Position numbers and translations under genes: made by a program. DNA of 12,442 nucleotides from contig JAADJD010000003.1 of the NCBI GenBank assembly GCA_013150955.1, positions 1 through 12,442 of the forward strand. Direction: 5' to 3'. Positions 1 to 7,393 of this stretch are shown here, one piece after another (the first letter of the stretch is position 1; every line of letters starts with the position of its first letter). The stretch is from Calditrichota bacterium. Lineage in GTDB: Bacteria; Calditrichota; Calditrichia; RBG-13-44-9; J042. The notes beneath the pieces were generated by a model. The model saw only the letters and a program-made list of their open reading frames with translations, was not told the origin of the DNA and did not search any database.

Positions 1-40
1 ACCGTTTCAACGGTTTGGGTTGTCTAATTCGCACAACGGG

Positions 41-168
41 TAATTGTATTTTATTATTTTATTGGTGTTAATTTGTGTGATTCGTAGGCTAATGCACAAT
101 TTGGGTTTATTATTTTTGTTCGTGTGAATTCGTGTCATTCGTAGGCGAATGCATAATCCGGGATAAAC
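41..168 (+). repeat. Interspersed AT-rich repeat units, left cluster
   Basis: Two consecutive degenerate units read on the plus strand. Each has a T-rich lead (TTTATT, ATTTGTG), a core like ATTCGTAGGC.AATGCA and an end like AATTTGGG or AATCCGGG. The second unit (128-167) matches 8398-8437 at 39 of 40 positions, the one difference being C at 159 against T. No open frame here has a ribosome site or a recognisable product, so the first 200 bases hold repeats only. The units belong to the same family as the larger cluster at 8131-8716. What they do is unknown; an interspersed non-coding element is the simplest reading. Confidence 0.8.
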
Positions 169-330
169 CGAGCCTGGCAATCCGGGGGATTCCCACAAAA
201 AATTGAAAGATGCTAAAAATTCACCAGAAGGTGGCAGGCAGATTTCAGGTCGGACAGGTCTTCCTGTTCAAAACAAAAAATCTTACCAAAAGCGATGATC
301 TGCTCCAGTTGCGATTTCCGTATTCCATCC

Positions 331-372
331 ATTAAGATAAAAAGGCGCAGTCGAATAACGGACTGCGCCTTT
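331..372 (-). terminator. Rho-independent terminator after the CDGSH gene
   Basis: A perfect 12-bp stem (341-352 with 361-372, arm AAAGGCGCAGTC) encloses an 8-nt loop. On the minus strand it is followed at once by TTTTTATCTTAAT. It begins 5 nt beyond the stop codon of the CDGSH gene, so it should end that transcript. No T-run follows the stem in the plus direction. Confidence 0.92.
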
Positions 373-377
373 ATGCC

Positions 378-587
378 TCAACGAATCTGCAGCTCTACCC
401 CTTCCGCTTCAAAATTGATCTTCTTGTGGCTGCCATCGCAGAAGGGTTTGTTTCCCGAAGCTCCACACCGGCACAGGGCAATGGCCTTCTGGTTAATCAC
501 CTCCTCCTTACCATCCCGAATCAGCACGTACGTTCCCTCGGCTTCCACCAAACAGGGGCCATTCTGCAGCACATTGATCTTAACCAT
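378..587 (-). CDS. CDGSH iron-sulfur domain protein
   Basis: This 69-residue protein is nearly all one CDGSH-type zinc-finger-like domain. The three-Cys, one-His ligand set of a [2Fe-2S] cluster is complete: Cys39, Cys41, Cys50 and His54, in the pattern C-R-C-G-A-S-G-N-K-P-F-C-D-G-S-H. No signal peptide or membrane segment is seen, so the protein should be cytoplasmic; the eukaryotic mitoNEET family by contrast is membrane anchored. Family members are redox-active cluster carriers or electron-transfer proteins, and the bacterial single-domain forms mostly lack a fixed role. The start is well supported: AGGAGG lies 7 nt upstream of the ATG. The gene stands about 210 nt downstream of the methyltransferase gene on the same strand and ends in its own strong terminator. 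I saw no convincing promoter in the 588-797 gap, so it could be independent or the tail of the upstream operon. Confidence 0.93.
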   Translation of the reverse strand: MVKINVLQNGPCLVEAEGTYVLIRDGKEEVINQKAIALCRCGASGNKPFCDGSHKKINFEAEGVELQIR

Positions 588-797
588 CTCTATTCCTCCT
601 CTGTTTTGGGTTTCCGTGTTTCAAGTGAATGGTTTACAAACCCGAATGACATTTCTTACTCGCGTTCATCAAAACGCCAGACATTGTGAATCCCGCCGTG
701 TCAACCTTCTCGTCATTCGCGGTTCACGATGGTGCCAGCGATTAAAAGGCGAATATTTCCTTCTCATCCACCGTCCCTCGTCCGGTCACGGGCATTT

Positions 798-1370
798 TTA
801 ACCCCGGGGGACAAACTCCAGCACGTAGTGATAGGGAAAAATGTCCCAATCCTGCGTTAGCCGAAACGCCCATCCTGTAATTGCCTGAATCACCTGCTCT
901 TTCGGGATTCGGTGATCCAGCGGCGGCCCGACTTCCGTTTCCACCGGATGCCAGTCGATAACCAACAGCTTCCCCCGGGGACGTAACACCCGACGCACTT
1001 CCGCAAGGGCCCGTTGGGGATTGTCCAGCTCGTGATACACATTGGCCATCAGCACCCCATCCACACACTGATCCTCCAGTGGTAGATGTTCACCGTCGGT
1101 GGCGTAAATGTTGACATTCTGGATATGATGCTCAGAAAGGCGTTTCTGGCAGACGCTGCGCATTTCCGGACTCACATCCACGGCCAGCACCTGTGCCACC
1201 CGTCTGGCCAGCGGAAGGGTAAAATATCCAGGCCCACACCCCAGATCCAGCCATACCTCCCGCTCACTCACCTGCGCCACCTGAAGAAACGCTTCCACAT
1301 TCTGCCAGGCCTCGCGTTCCGGACTCACCAGGCGTTCCCAGTTCCGGGGATCAAATCGTTTTTCATGCAT
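798..1370 (-). CDS. Class I SAM-dependent methyltransferase (Methyltransf_11-like)
   Basis: This 190-aa Rossmann-fold methyltransferase should act on a small molecule in the cytoplasm. Motif I is LDLGCGPGYF (residues 41-50), the acidic residue ending strand 2 is Asp65 (AVDVS), a TDGEHLPLED stretch near 91-100 carries the adenine-contacting acidic position, and LRPRGKLLVIDW (129-140) is the usual post-motif. The later GPPLDHRI segment resembles UbiE/arsenite-methyltransferase-like family 11 enzymes. Its three cysteines (45, 74, 102) are not placed like the catalytic set of ArsM, so I do not call it arsenite methyltransferase. I chose the ATG at 1370 because CAGGAG sits 6 nt upstream. An in-frame ATG at 1409 has no ribosome site and lies inside a strong hairpin. 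Residues MHEKRF also look like a natural N-terminus. It follows doxX by 74 nt on the same strand. The substrate is unknown. Confidence 0.88.
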   Translation of the reverse strand: MHEKRFDPRNWERLVSPEREAWQNVEAFLQVAQVSEREVWLDLGCGPGYFTLPLARRVAQVLAVDVSPEMRSVCQKRLSEHHIQNVNIYATDGEHLPLEDQCVDGVLMANVYHELDNPQRALAEVRRVLRPRGKLLVIDWHPVETEVGPPLDHRIPKEQVIQAITGWAFRLTQDWDIFPYHYVLEFVPRG

Positions 1371-1401
1371 CTCGTGCTCCTGAACGGCATTTAGGGGTTT
1401 T

Positions 1402-1436
1402 GCCGGCATGCCCGGTTTTTAACCGGACATGTCGGC
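1402..1436 (-). other. Strong intergenic hairpin between doxX and the methyltransferase gene
   Basis: Two 16-nt arms (1402-1417 and 1421-1436) enclose a 3-nt loop. On the minus-strand transcript there are 14 Watson-Crick pairs, one G-U pair and one C.A mismatch. The core arm is CCGGTT facing AACCGG. No T-run follows on the minus strand, so this is not a standard intrinsic terminator. It lies 8 nt past the doxX stop codon and 31 nt before the methyltransferase start. It could protect the upstream message from 3' decay or lower expression of the downstream gene. Function is inferred only. Confidence 0.65.
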
Positions 1437-1444
1437 CTTGAAAT

Positions 1445-1843
1445 TCAGTTTTCGGAGGATTTTTCCAGGCTCATGGGCCCGGTTCCAAAATAAAACAGCA
1501 GCAGCGCTGCTCCCGCCAGAGACAGATTTTTCAGAAAATGCGCCATCTGCGCCTGCGCCTGCATGGGATCATCCAGTCCCCAGAAAGCATGCATGATGAA
1601 CGCTGTAAACACCAGAAAAACAAACAGCAACAGCGATCCGATTTTTACTTTATACCCCAACAGCACGCTCAGCCCCCCAAGCAGGATCATCAAACCAGTC
1701 ACAATCACGGCCAGGGTGGGTGCCGGAACTCCCATGGCCCCCGCATACTGGCTCATTTGATTTAAATTGGTAAAATGCCCGATCCCGAAGAACACGAAAA
1801 TGAGGGCATATAATATCCGGCCAATTAATGGAACGTATTGCAT
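1445..1843 (-). CDS. DoxX family inner-membrane protein
   Basis: This 132-aa protein has four predicted membrane helices, roughly residues 5-22, 43-63, 67-87 and 105-121, the layout and length of the DoxX/DoxD family. Family hallmarks visible are the GIGHF end of helix 1, the GG pair in helix 2 (LMILLGGLSVLLGY) and the AFIMHAFWGL turn after helix 3, followed by the MAHFLKNLSLAGAALLL final helix. Some DoxX relatives work in thiosulfate or quinone-linked redox reactions, and others such as mycobacterial DoxX in oxidative stress; the reaction here is not known. The start is firm: AGGAGG lies close upstream of the ATG. It sits 29 nt after the arsR stop codon, so co-transcription and control by that repressor are likely. 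Confidence 0.9.
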   Translation of the reverse strand: MQYVPLIGRILYALIFVFFGIGHFTNLNQMSQYAGAMGVPAPTLAVIVTGLMILLGGLSVLLGYKVKIGSLLLFVFLVFTAFIMHAFWGLDDPMQAQAQMAHFLKNLSLAGAALLLFYFGTGPMSLEKSSEN

Positions 1844-1872
1844 GACGACCTCCTCCTGTTTTGTGATGAGAG

Positions 1873-2160
1873 TTATTCCCCGGATTTCGAATGAACTTTC
1901 TCGAAATCCGGAAGGAAGCGCTCCAGAACCTGCTTGTTGATTTTCATGTAGATATGTTGGCCGGCTTTGCGGGTTGTGATCAGACCAGAATTTTCCAGCA
2001 CCCGGTAGTGATGGGACATGGCCGATTTGCTGAGGTGGAATTCCCGATCGAAATCGGCGCAGCTCAACTCGCCGCGCTCCAGTAACAACCGGATGATGCG
2101 GTAGCGGGTGTCATCGCCCAGGGCTTTAAAGATTCGGACGGCCTGCTTTTCAAACTTCAT
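1873..2160 (-). CDS. ArsR/SmtB family winged-helix transcriptional repressor
   Basis: A 95-aa single-domain ArsR-type regulator. It opens with the usual FKALGDDTRYRIIRLLLERGELS segment, and the recognition helix is LSKSAMSHHYRVLENSGLI (residues 43-61), followed by the wing TTRKAGQHIYMKIN. Family members bind DNA as dimers and release it on metal binding or thiol change. The ELCVC metal motif of true ArsR is replaced by ELSCADF, leaving one cysteine (Cys34, the only one in the protein), so classical arsenic sensing through that site is unlikely. It is first in an apparent operon with DoxX and the methyltransferase. A good promoter and a repeat-rich putative operator lie just upstream. The start codon has no clear Shine-Dalgarno site; its leader is short and very AT-rich, so translation may be weak or nearly leaderless. 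Confidence 0.92.
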   Translation of the reverse strand: MKFEKQAVRIFKALGDDTRYRIIRLLLERGELSCADFDREFHLSKSAMSHHYRVLENSGLITTRKAGQHIYMKINKQVLERFLPDFEKVHSKSGE

Positions 2161-2188
2161 GATATTTCAACATTTTTAAATTTTTAGA

Positions 2189-2217
2189 AAAATAAAATAA
2201 TCGGGACGATTTGTCAA
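2189..2217 (-). promoter_or_regulatory. Sigma70-like promoter of the arsR-doxX operon
   Basis: On the minus strand a perfect TTGACA -35 box (2212-2217) is followed by a 17-nt spacer and TATTTT (2189-2194, 4 of 6 matches to consensus). Transcription would start near 2182, giving a leader of about 20 nt before the arsR ATG. The spacer holds a small dyad, AATCG-GGA-CGATT (2199-2211), a possible extra regulator contact. Confidence 0.65.
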
Positions 2218-2218
2218 G

Positions 2219-2254
2219 CAGTATTTCGAAATTTTTGGAAATACTGAAATACTG
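2219..2254. promoter_or_regulatory. Putative ArsR operator: one inverted and one direct repeat of GAAATACTG
   Basis: CAGTATTTC (2219-2227) and GAAATACTG (2238-2246) form a perfect 9-bp inverted repeat with a 10-nt spacer. A second GAAATACTG (2246-2254) follows as a direct repeat sharing one base. The inner ATTTCGAAAT (2223-2232) is itself palindromic. The block ends one base upstream of the arsR -35 box and lies after the stop codon of the outer-membrane barrel gene. Position and symmetry fit an autoregulatory site for the ArsR-type protein, though ArsR sites often overlap the core promoter instead. A weaker alternative is an mRNA hairpin ending the upstream operon; it lacks a T-run. Confidence 0.5.
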
Positions 2255-2290
2255 GGGCGCCCCGGCCCAGCCACCCCCGAAACCGCCGCC

Positions 2291-3640
2291 TCAGAAACTG
2301 TAGGTCACCTTCAGAAACCCTTCGTCCAGTTGCTTGACTTTGCTGAACAGGTTATCGCCTTTCCCCTCAATAATAAAGGCCCCGATGGAAACCTCCAGGG
2401 CATCCACCGGATGGTAGCTGATCTGCGGCCCACCGGCAAACCCAAAATTATCCCGATACCGCGACCAATCCGGAATGGCCAGCGCAATCCCAAACGGCAC
2501 AATCTTTAACGCATCGTTCCAGGCGCGTTTCTCCAGCCGAACCAGCAGATAGTCCACCAGCTCATCCCGTCCCCGCTCGTGTATGAATCCTCTCAAAAAT
2601 TGCCCATTGATGTACCAGCCATTCTTGAACGTGTAATCGGCTCCGATCAAAAATTTTAGGTAAGGTTCATCCTTCAGCACCTGCCGTTTTTGAACATGGG
2701 TTCCGGCGGGACTGGCAATGCGGAGCACACCGTCGATGCGATCCGGGAAAAACAGGGCCGCCTCTGCCCAGATGCCAACTCCCATTATCTCGCCCGCCAT
2801 ATCTGCACCCAGTACCCGAAAGCGGGGAAAGACCAGTTCGGCCTGCACATCGTATGCTGGAGGCACCTCCGAAGGTGTCAGGGTCAAATTGGTTAAAATG
2901 GGCAGATCATCCCGGCCAACGTAGTAACTGAGGGACCAGTCATAAGAGAACAGGGTACCGCTTACTTTGGCCGCAAAGCTGGAGGTTTGCGACAGGCGAT
3001 TTTCCGGCAACAGCACCCGATCCTGATAGCTACGAATGCGCAGATAAGGCGGAACCGGCATCGAGGCGCGAAACGCCTCCGCCCAATCCCCAAAAGGCAA
3101 AATGGCCGGGGTGAACACCGGGATGTACACCATCTGAAGCGAAAGGTCGTTTAGGTAGTAGGTCATCATCAATGCGTTGGTGGGAAAATGCCGTCCGAAA
3201 TCGAAGATATCTTCCAGATCATCGGGGTTTAAATTATCGGTGGGATTCAATCCATCGCCGGTACCCCAGGCAATGCGCTGTCGTCCCACCCGGAGGTCCA
3301 GATTGGGAAGCAAAAAGTCGTACACTTCCACATACGCCTCCCGAAATTCCAGCGTCCAGGGCAATACCCGGTCCTTTTCCCGACGCTGCAAATCGGCGGT
3401 CTGGCTAACCACCGGCAACCCAAAGGCCCGCAGTCGCACCTTGCTGTAAACATACACCCGATCCGAAAAATTGCCTTCCCAGACCAATCCCAGACGATTT
3501 TCATTCCAGGTATACTTACCATTCTGCTGCAGGCGCATCCGATTGTAGGTTTGCACATATCCGCTGGTGGTGATCTGCGCTTCCAGCCAGGCCACAAAGC
3601 AAATCCCAAAGACCAGGGCAAGACTCAGGATACGTTTCAT
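2291..3640 (-). CDS. Outer-membrane beta-barrel protein, DUF1302-like
   Basis: A 449-aa exported protein. Residues 1-21 form a signal peptide (KR, hydrophobic core, cut probably after LEA). The rest alternates short amphipathic strands with aromatic girdles and ends in VTYSF, a terminal-Phe signal typical of BAM-assembled barrels. Residues 119-142 carry the segment GRQRIAWGTGDG...NPTDNLNPDD, which resembles the conserved GxQxxxWG...NPxD region of DUF1302-type barrels. No mature Cys is placed for lipidation. In other Gram-negatives, DUF1302 proteins are often encoded beside an RND/MMPL pump and a LolB-like DUF1329 protein; here a LolA-like gene takes that place, 14 nt upstream. The role is inferred as outer-membrane exit or entry channel of this set. 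AGGAGG stands 10 nt before the ATG. I see no intrinsic terminator after the stop codon. Confidence 0.82.
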   Translation of the reverse strand: MKRILSLALVFGICFVAWLEAQITTSGYVQTYNRMRLQQNGKYTWNENRLGLVWEGNFSDRVYVYSKVRLRAFGLPVVSQTADLQRREKDRVLPWTLEFREAYVEVYDFLLPNLDLRVGRQRIAWGTGDGLNPTDNLNPDDLEDIFDFGRHFPTNALMMTYYLNDLSLQMVYIPVFTPAILPFGDWAEAFRASMPVPPYLRIRSYQDRVLLPENRLSQTSSFAAKVSGTLFSYDWSLSYYVGRDDLPILTNLTLTPSEVPPAYDVQAELVFPRFRVLGADMAGEIMGVGIWAEAALFFPDRIDGVLRIASPAGTHVQKRQVLKDEPYLKFLIGADYTFKNGWYINGQFLRGFIHERGRDELVDYLLVRLEKRAWNDALKIVPFGIALAIPDWSRYRDNFGFAGGPQISYHPVDALEVSIGAFIIEGKGDNLFSKVKQLDEGFLKVTYSF

Positions 3641-3654
3641 ACCGCTGCTCCCTC

Positions 3655-4395
3655 CTATTTGCCTCGTTTCAAGTATCGCCGGGTAAAATATTTGTCCGGC
3701 AGATTCAGATCGAACGAAATATCATCCAGTTGAATGATGGTGCGGTGTTGCTCCTTTAAATCCTGCATCTCCATTTCCCGGGCGACCCAGTAATTCCCCA
3801 CCCGGGTAATTTGACGGCGCTCCATGATTTTCCACAAGTTCCCCGCCGGATCATAAAACTCCACCTTCACGGGATAATAGTTGTCCCGACGCACCCACAT
3901 TTTCAACTTCCCGTAATCCTTCTCCACACCCGGTTTGGGGGTCAACTCCAGAACCCAGAATTGATCGTTGGTTTCCAGAAGCCGGGCATTGAAATCCCGG
4001 GAGTAGCTAAAGGCACTCAGATCATCGTAGGTGAAATCCGTACCGGCGAATTTGGTATTTTTGACGTGAGACGCGATGCGTCGGACTTTGTGAAATGCCG
4101 GCATATAGAGATACTGCACATCGTTGGGCAAACTCAGGAACGCAATGCCTTTCTGATCGGCCGGTGCAGTGAAACGCAGTAATCGCTTCTCGCTTCCTTT
4201 TTGCATGAATTCTGCCTGGCGAATTTTCTGATTGCCCTGTTTGTCCACCAGGATCATCTTCATGGTGGCCTTCTGATCCTTAGGGGCATTGATCACCGAA
4301 TCCACGCGCGACAGTATTCTATTGGCGTCCTGGGCCAGCAATGAACCGCTGAGTAGCAGTCCCAAAATCATCACGACACCGATTGCTCGAATCAT
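3655..4395 (-). CDS. LolA-like outer-membrane lipoprotein-sorting family protein (periplasmic)
   Basis: A 246-aa protein with a signal peptide (about residues 1-21, ending SLLA before Gln) and no lipobox Cys, so probably soluble in the periplasm. The mature part fits the LolA-like family often annotated as outer membrane lipoprotein-sorting protein: ATMKMILVDKQGN, then RLLRFTAPADQKGIAFL, VQYLYMPAFHKVRRI, the FTYDDLS motif at 121-127, and WVRRDNYYPVKVEFYDPAGNLWK later. This fold is an open half-barrel that shelters acyl chains or other hydrophobic ligands. It is not the housekeeping LolA: it is longer, lies away from other lol genes and is translationally coupled to an MMPL exporter. Its ATG overlaps the exporter stop codon as ATGA (4392-4395), with GGAGG 7 nt upstream. 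The probable role is to carry the exporter's substrate to the outer-membrane barrel. Confidence 0.87.
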   Translation of the reverse strand: MIRAIGVVMILGLLLSGSLLAQDANRILSRVDSVINAPKDQKATMKMILVDKQGNQKIRQAEFMQKGSEKRLLRFTAPADQKGIAFLSLPNDVQYLYMPAFHKVRRIASHVKNTKFAGTDFTYDDLSAFSYSRDFNARLLETNDQFWVLELTPKPGVEKDYGKLKMWVRRDNYYPVKVEFYDPAGNLWKIMERRQITRVGNYWVAREMEMQDLKEQHRTIIQLDDISFDLNLPDKYFTRRYLKRGK

Positions 4396-7328
4396 GAGCT
4401 CCCTCCTTCTTGCTTTGGGTTCGATGAAACCGAGGGTGCGGATATCACCTCGGCTTTATTATGGACGACCTGCCGTCCTACAAAACGGGCACGGGTGAGC
4501 AGAATCAGGGCCGGCAAAAACAGAATGGCGCCTCCCGCGCTGAACAGCATGGTGGTGGCCGTCAACCAGCCAAATCGTTGAATGGGAATCAAACGGGCAA
4601 ACACCAGAATGATGAATCCCAGCGCCACCGAGAGCGCGTTGATCAGGATGGCACGGCCTGTGGTGGTCAGGGTTTGCTCCAGGGCTTCCACCGACGTGGG
4701 TTGCCGCTCCAGCTCCATTTTAAACCGGCTGGTAAAATGGATGGCGTAATCGATCCCGATGCCGATGGCAATGCTGGCAATCATCATGGTGGCGTTATCC
4801 AGGGGGACATCCAGGTAGGCCATCAGGGCAAAATTGAACAACACGGTGATAGCGATCGGCGAGATGGCCATCAAACCGCCGGTTATCGAACGCAGCTGGA
4901 ACATCAGAATGAGCGCCACCAGTCCAAACGCAATGGCCAGGCTCTGGATCTGGCTCTTCAACAAACTCTGATCCAGGCGGACAAAAATGGTGGGTAAACC
5001 GGACTGGATCATTCGCAATCGCACGGGTTCACCAGCCATCCCCAGCTGATTGGCCAGTTCCTGTGGCAGGGCAATCCAGTCATCATTCAACAGCCACAGG
5101 CAATCCCGCAGCGCCTCCCGAAAAGACCTATCGCGCTGCAACACCCCGGGGAACAGTGGCAGGATTTGTTCCACTGCCTGCTGAATGCGCTGGTACTCCA
5201 CAAACTCCTCCAGCATCCGGCTCAGGGAGTAAGCCGTTTCGGTGACCGCTTCGGGATCCTCCCGGGCAACCGCCCCGGCATATTGACGAATCCATGCCAC
5301 CAGCGTTTCCTGCGGTACCACCTGGCCGTTCCGCAGATAATCAATGATCCGGGTAGTGATTTTGCGAATGCGCCAGGAATCAACAATTTCGATCTCCGCA
5401 TCCTCCTCAAAAAAGAACATCAAATCCCGGGAAATTTTTTCCAGGCGATCGGGAGGAAACGACACCCGGGGACGTTCCCACACAGCAGCAATGGCCCTGT
5501 CCAGAGCCAGGGTATCCACCACCGCGCCAGCATCCCGCCAGGCCACCTCCCACAAGATGTTCTCCCGAATCCGCTGGAAAATCCAGCGTCGTGCGGCCTC
5601 CTGCCTCAGTGCATTTGTCGGCACCATGACCCGTACGCTGTCCAGCCGATGCTCCAGATACGCATTGATGCGATTGACCGTTTGCAATATCTTTTTTGTG
5701 TCCATGGTACCCAGATTGGCCTGGATAATGCCTTCGCTGGCATCGGCATTCACCAGCTGCACCATGATGGGTTCACTCTCGATAAAAAACCACAGATTGG
5801 CAACCTGATCCCGCGTGGCCGGAATGGTGTAGTGGTGATTCATCACCCGGTTCATTTCGCAGATCAAATCGGCGACCGACTGAGGCTGGCTGACATAAGG
5901 CACGGTCTTCAGGAACCGCTCCAGCCGCCGCATTTCTTTCAAAACCGCGGGATGCTTCAGATCGCCCTGTACCACTATCTGAATGGGTGTGGATCCACCG
6001 AAGTGGATTTCCATCATTTTTTCAGCAATGCGAATGTCCGTATCTTCTGGAAAGTATTCCATAATGTTCACTTCCCGGTGCAAACGGGGCAGCCCCCATA
6101 GCGCCACAACCATCAAGATCACTGACCCCCAGACGATGCCCTTCTTCCAGTGAACAACCCAAATGGCCAGCCGATCCATCAATCGGATCAACAAATGATC
6201 CTCCCGCTGCGAGCTTTGTGTAATCACCCGGGGGAGAGGCAAGTAGCTCAACACCGAGGGAATGACCGTCAGCGAGATGACGAGGGCAAAGGCCACCCCG
6301 ATGCCCGTAAAAATGCCAAAGTGGGTGACGGAGGTTAAGTACGATCCGGCAAAAGAGAAAAATCCAATCAGGGTGGTGACGCCGGCCAGCAGGATGGGTA
6401 CCCCCACTTCGGCCAGCGCCTGTTGAACACAGCGGGATTTATCGGGGCAATCCCGCACTTTTTCCTTATAACGGGCGATCATGTGAATCCCATAGGCGGA
6501 ACCGATTGCAATCAGAATAACCGGCATGATGTTGGAAATGATGGACAATTCGATCCCCAGAAAGGCCATCAATCCCATGGCCCAGACGGTGCTGATCAGC
6601 ACCGTGGTAAGTGGCAGCAGTACCCCGCGGAGGGTACGGAAGCTAAAATAAAGCATTCCCACCAGCATGATCACCACCACCGGAATGAGCTGGATCATGT
6701 CTCGAATAATAATCTGGTTAATCTCGATCATCTGCATGGGCAGACCGGAGAAATAGAGGCGATATCCGGGGGCCAGTTCCCGCGCAATGCGCTGAATTTC
6801 CGTGGCAACCTGCTGTTTGTTCGCCCGTTGTTGCAGGCGATTGATAATGATGGTGATGCGTCCGTCGGGAGAGACGATGCGGCCCCGGTACATGTCCCGG
6901 GAAAGGGTGTACTCCCGAATCTGCCGCAGGGTCCGGGGATCCCGGGGAATCCGATGTTTATCAATCAATCGCCCCACCTCCAGGCCACCTTCCACGGAAC
7001 GGATGTCCAGAATATCCGTCAGGCTCATTACCGAAGCCACCCCGGGAATTCGCGAAAAGGCCTGGGTAAGCTGATGAATGGTCTGAAGCGTCTCGTAAGT
7101 GAACACATCATCCGCTTCCAGTCCCACCAGGGCCAGCTCTGTTCCGGCGTAGGTTTCCCCAATACGGTTGAACAGCACCACGGCAGGATCATCGGGATTT
7201 AAATTGGCCAGAATATCGCTGTTCACGCGAATGTGGGTGAGCTGGTAGGCAAAGAACAGGGTAAGCAGCAGGGTGCCGGAAAGGATCCAGGCACGCCATT
7301 GCAGGATGCGCTGTGCCAGGCGGTTCAT
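4392..7328 (-). CDS. MMPL/RND-superfamily exporter
   Basis: A 978-aa inner-membrane transporter with the twofold RND layout. Predicted helices lie near residues 13-30, 210-228, 235-255, 260-285, 308-330, 336-362 in the first half, and 397-413, 795-812, 817-838, 843-863, 893-912, 920-945 in the second. The second half carries the proton-relay style motif IGIGIDYAIHFTSRF with Asp860. The matching stretch of the first half, AIGSAYGIHMIARY, has Ala278 there instead. Periplasmic loops are unequal, about 180 residues in the first half and 380 in the second. Relatives (MmpL, HpnN and similar) move lipids, hopanoids or other hydrophobic compounds out of the inner membrane using proton flow. No membrane-fusion adaptor gene is next to it. 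GGAGG lies 5 nt upstream of the ATG. It is second in a TetR-exporter-LolA-barrel operon and probably under TetR control. Substrate unknown. Confidence 0.93.
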   Translation of the reverse strand: MNRLAQRILQWRAWILSGTLLLTLFFAYQLTHIRVNSDILANLNPDDPAVVLFNRIGETYAGTELALVGLEADDVFTYETLQTIHQLTQAFSRIPGVASVMSLTDILDIRSVEGGLEVGRLIDKHRIPRDPRTLRQIREYTLSRDMYRGRIVSPDGRITIIINRLQQRANKQQVATEIQRIARELAPGYRLYFSGLPMQMIEINQIIIRDMIQLIPVVVIMLVGMLYFSFRTLRGVLLPLTTVLISTVWAMGLMAFLGIELSIISNIMPVILIAIGSAYGIHMIARYKEKVRDCPDKSRCVQQALAEVGVPILLAGVTTLIGFFSFAGSYLTSVTHFGIFTGIGVAFALVISLTVIPSVLSYLPLPRVITQSSQREDHLLIRLMDRLAIWVVHWKKGIVWGSVILMVVALWGLPRLHREVNIMEYFPEDTDIRIAEKMMEIHFGGSTPIQIVVQGDLKHPAVLKEMRRLERFLKTVPYVSQPQSVADLICEMNRVMNHHYTIPATRDQVANLWFFIESEPIMVQLVNADASEGIIQANLGTMDTKKILQTVNRINAYLEHRLDSVRVMVPTNALRQEAARRWIFQRIRENILWEVAWRDAGAVVDTLALDRAIAAVWERPRVSFPPDRLEKISRDLMFFFEEDAEIEIVDSWRIRKITTRIIDYLRNGQVVPQETLVAWIRQYAGAVAREDPEAVTETAYSLSRMLEEFVEYQRIQQAVEQILPLFPGVLQRDRSFREALRDCLWLLNDDWIALPQELANQLGMAGEPVRLRMIQSGLPTIFVRLDQSLLKSQIQSLAIAFGLVALILMFQLRSITGGLMAISPIAITVLFNFALMAYLDVPLDNATMMIASIAIGIGIDYAIHFTSRFKMELERQPTSVEALEQTLTTTGRAILINALSVALGFIILVFARLIPIQRFGWLTATTMLFSAGGAILFLPALILLTRARFVGRQVVHNKAEVISAPSVSSNPKQEGGSS

Positions 7329-7348
7329 GATGTCCTCCGCAAGATGCT

Positions 7349-7380
7349 AATTTTCGAACAATCCCGTTTTTCGTTCGAGA
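7349..7380. promoter_or_regulatory. Putative TetR operator in front of the exporter gene
   Basis: AATTTTCGAAC (7349-7359) repeats exactly a half of the dyad found before tetR (7993-8003). The partner half, GTTCGAGA (7373-7380), starts 14 nt later. The two TTCGA cores begin at 7353 and 7374, 21 bp or two helical turns apart, the same spacing as in the tetR site. Inverted arms CGAAC (7355-7359) and GTTCG (7373-7377) centre at 7366. The site fills most of the 65-nt gap between the tetR stop codon and the exporter ribosome site. No clear -35/-10 pair could be assigned in the gap. Confidence 0.6.
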
Positions 7381-7393
7381 TCGCGAAAAAATA

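Noticed and set aside
1-14. Dyad ACCGTT-TC-AACGGT at the left edge, possible terminator
   Set aside because: Only 6-bp arms with a 2-nt loop and the window cuts off its context; no T-run can be judged.
295-801. 168-codon plus-strand frame over the CDGSH gene and its terminator
   Set aside because: It runs across the terminator stem and antisense to the CDGSH gene, with no ribosome site and no recognisable product.
798-1370. Arsenite methyltransferase (arsM), suggested by the ArsR neighbour
   Set aside because: The conserved ArsM cysteine set is not seen, and the ArsR protein lacks the ELCVC site, so arsenic is not supported.
798-1409. Longer methyltransferase start at the ATG at 1409
   Set aside because: No Shine-Dalgarno site, and the ATG lies in a strong hairpin; the ATG at 1370 has CAGGAG at good spacing.
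2255-2266. GGGGCGCCCC palindrome after the barrel gene as an intrinsic terminator
   Set aside because: No loop and no following T-run on the minus strand; a short GC palindrome alone is weak evidence.
5166-6101. 311-codon open frame on the plus strand inside the exporter gene
   Set aside because: It is antisense to a well-supported MMPL gene, has no family resemblance and reads as a low-complexity His/Gln/Pro-rich shadow of GC-biased codons. The same holds for 6423-7202 and 4461-4997.
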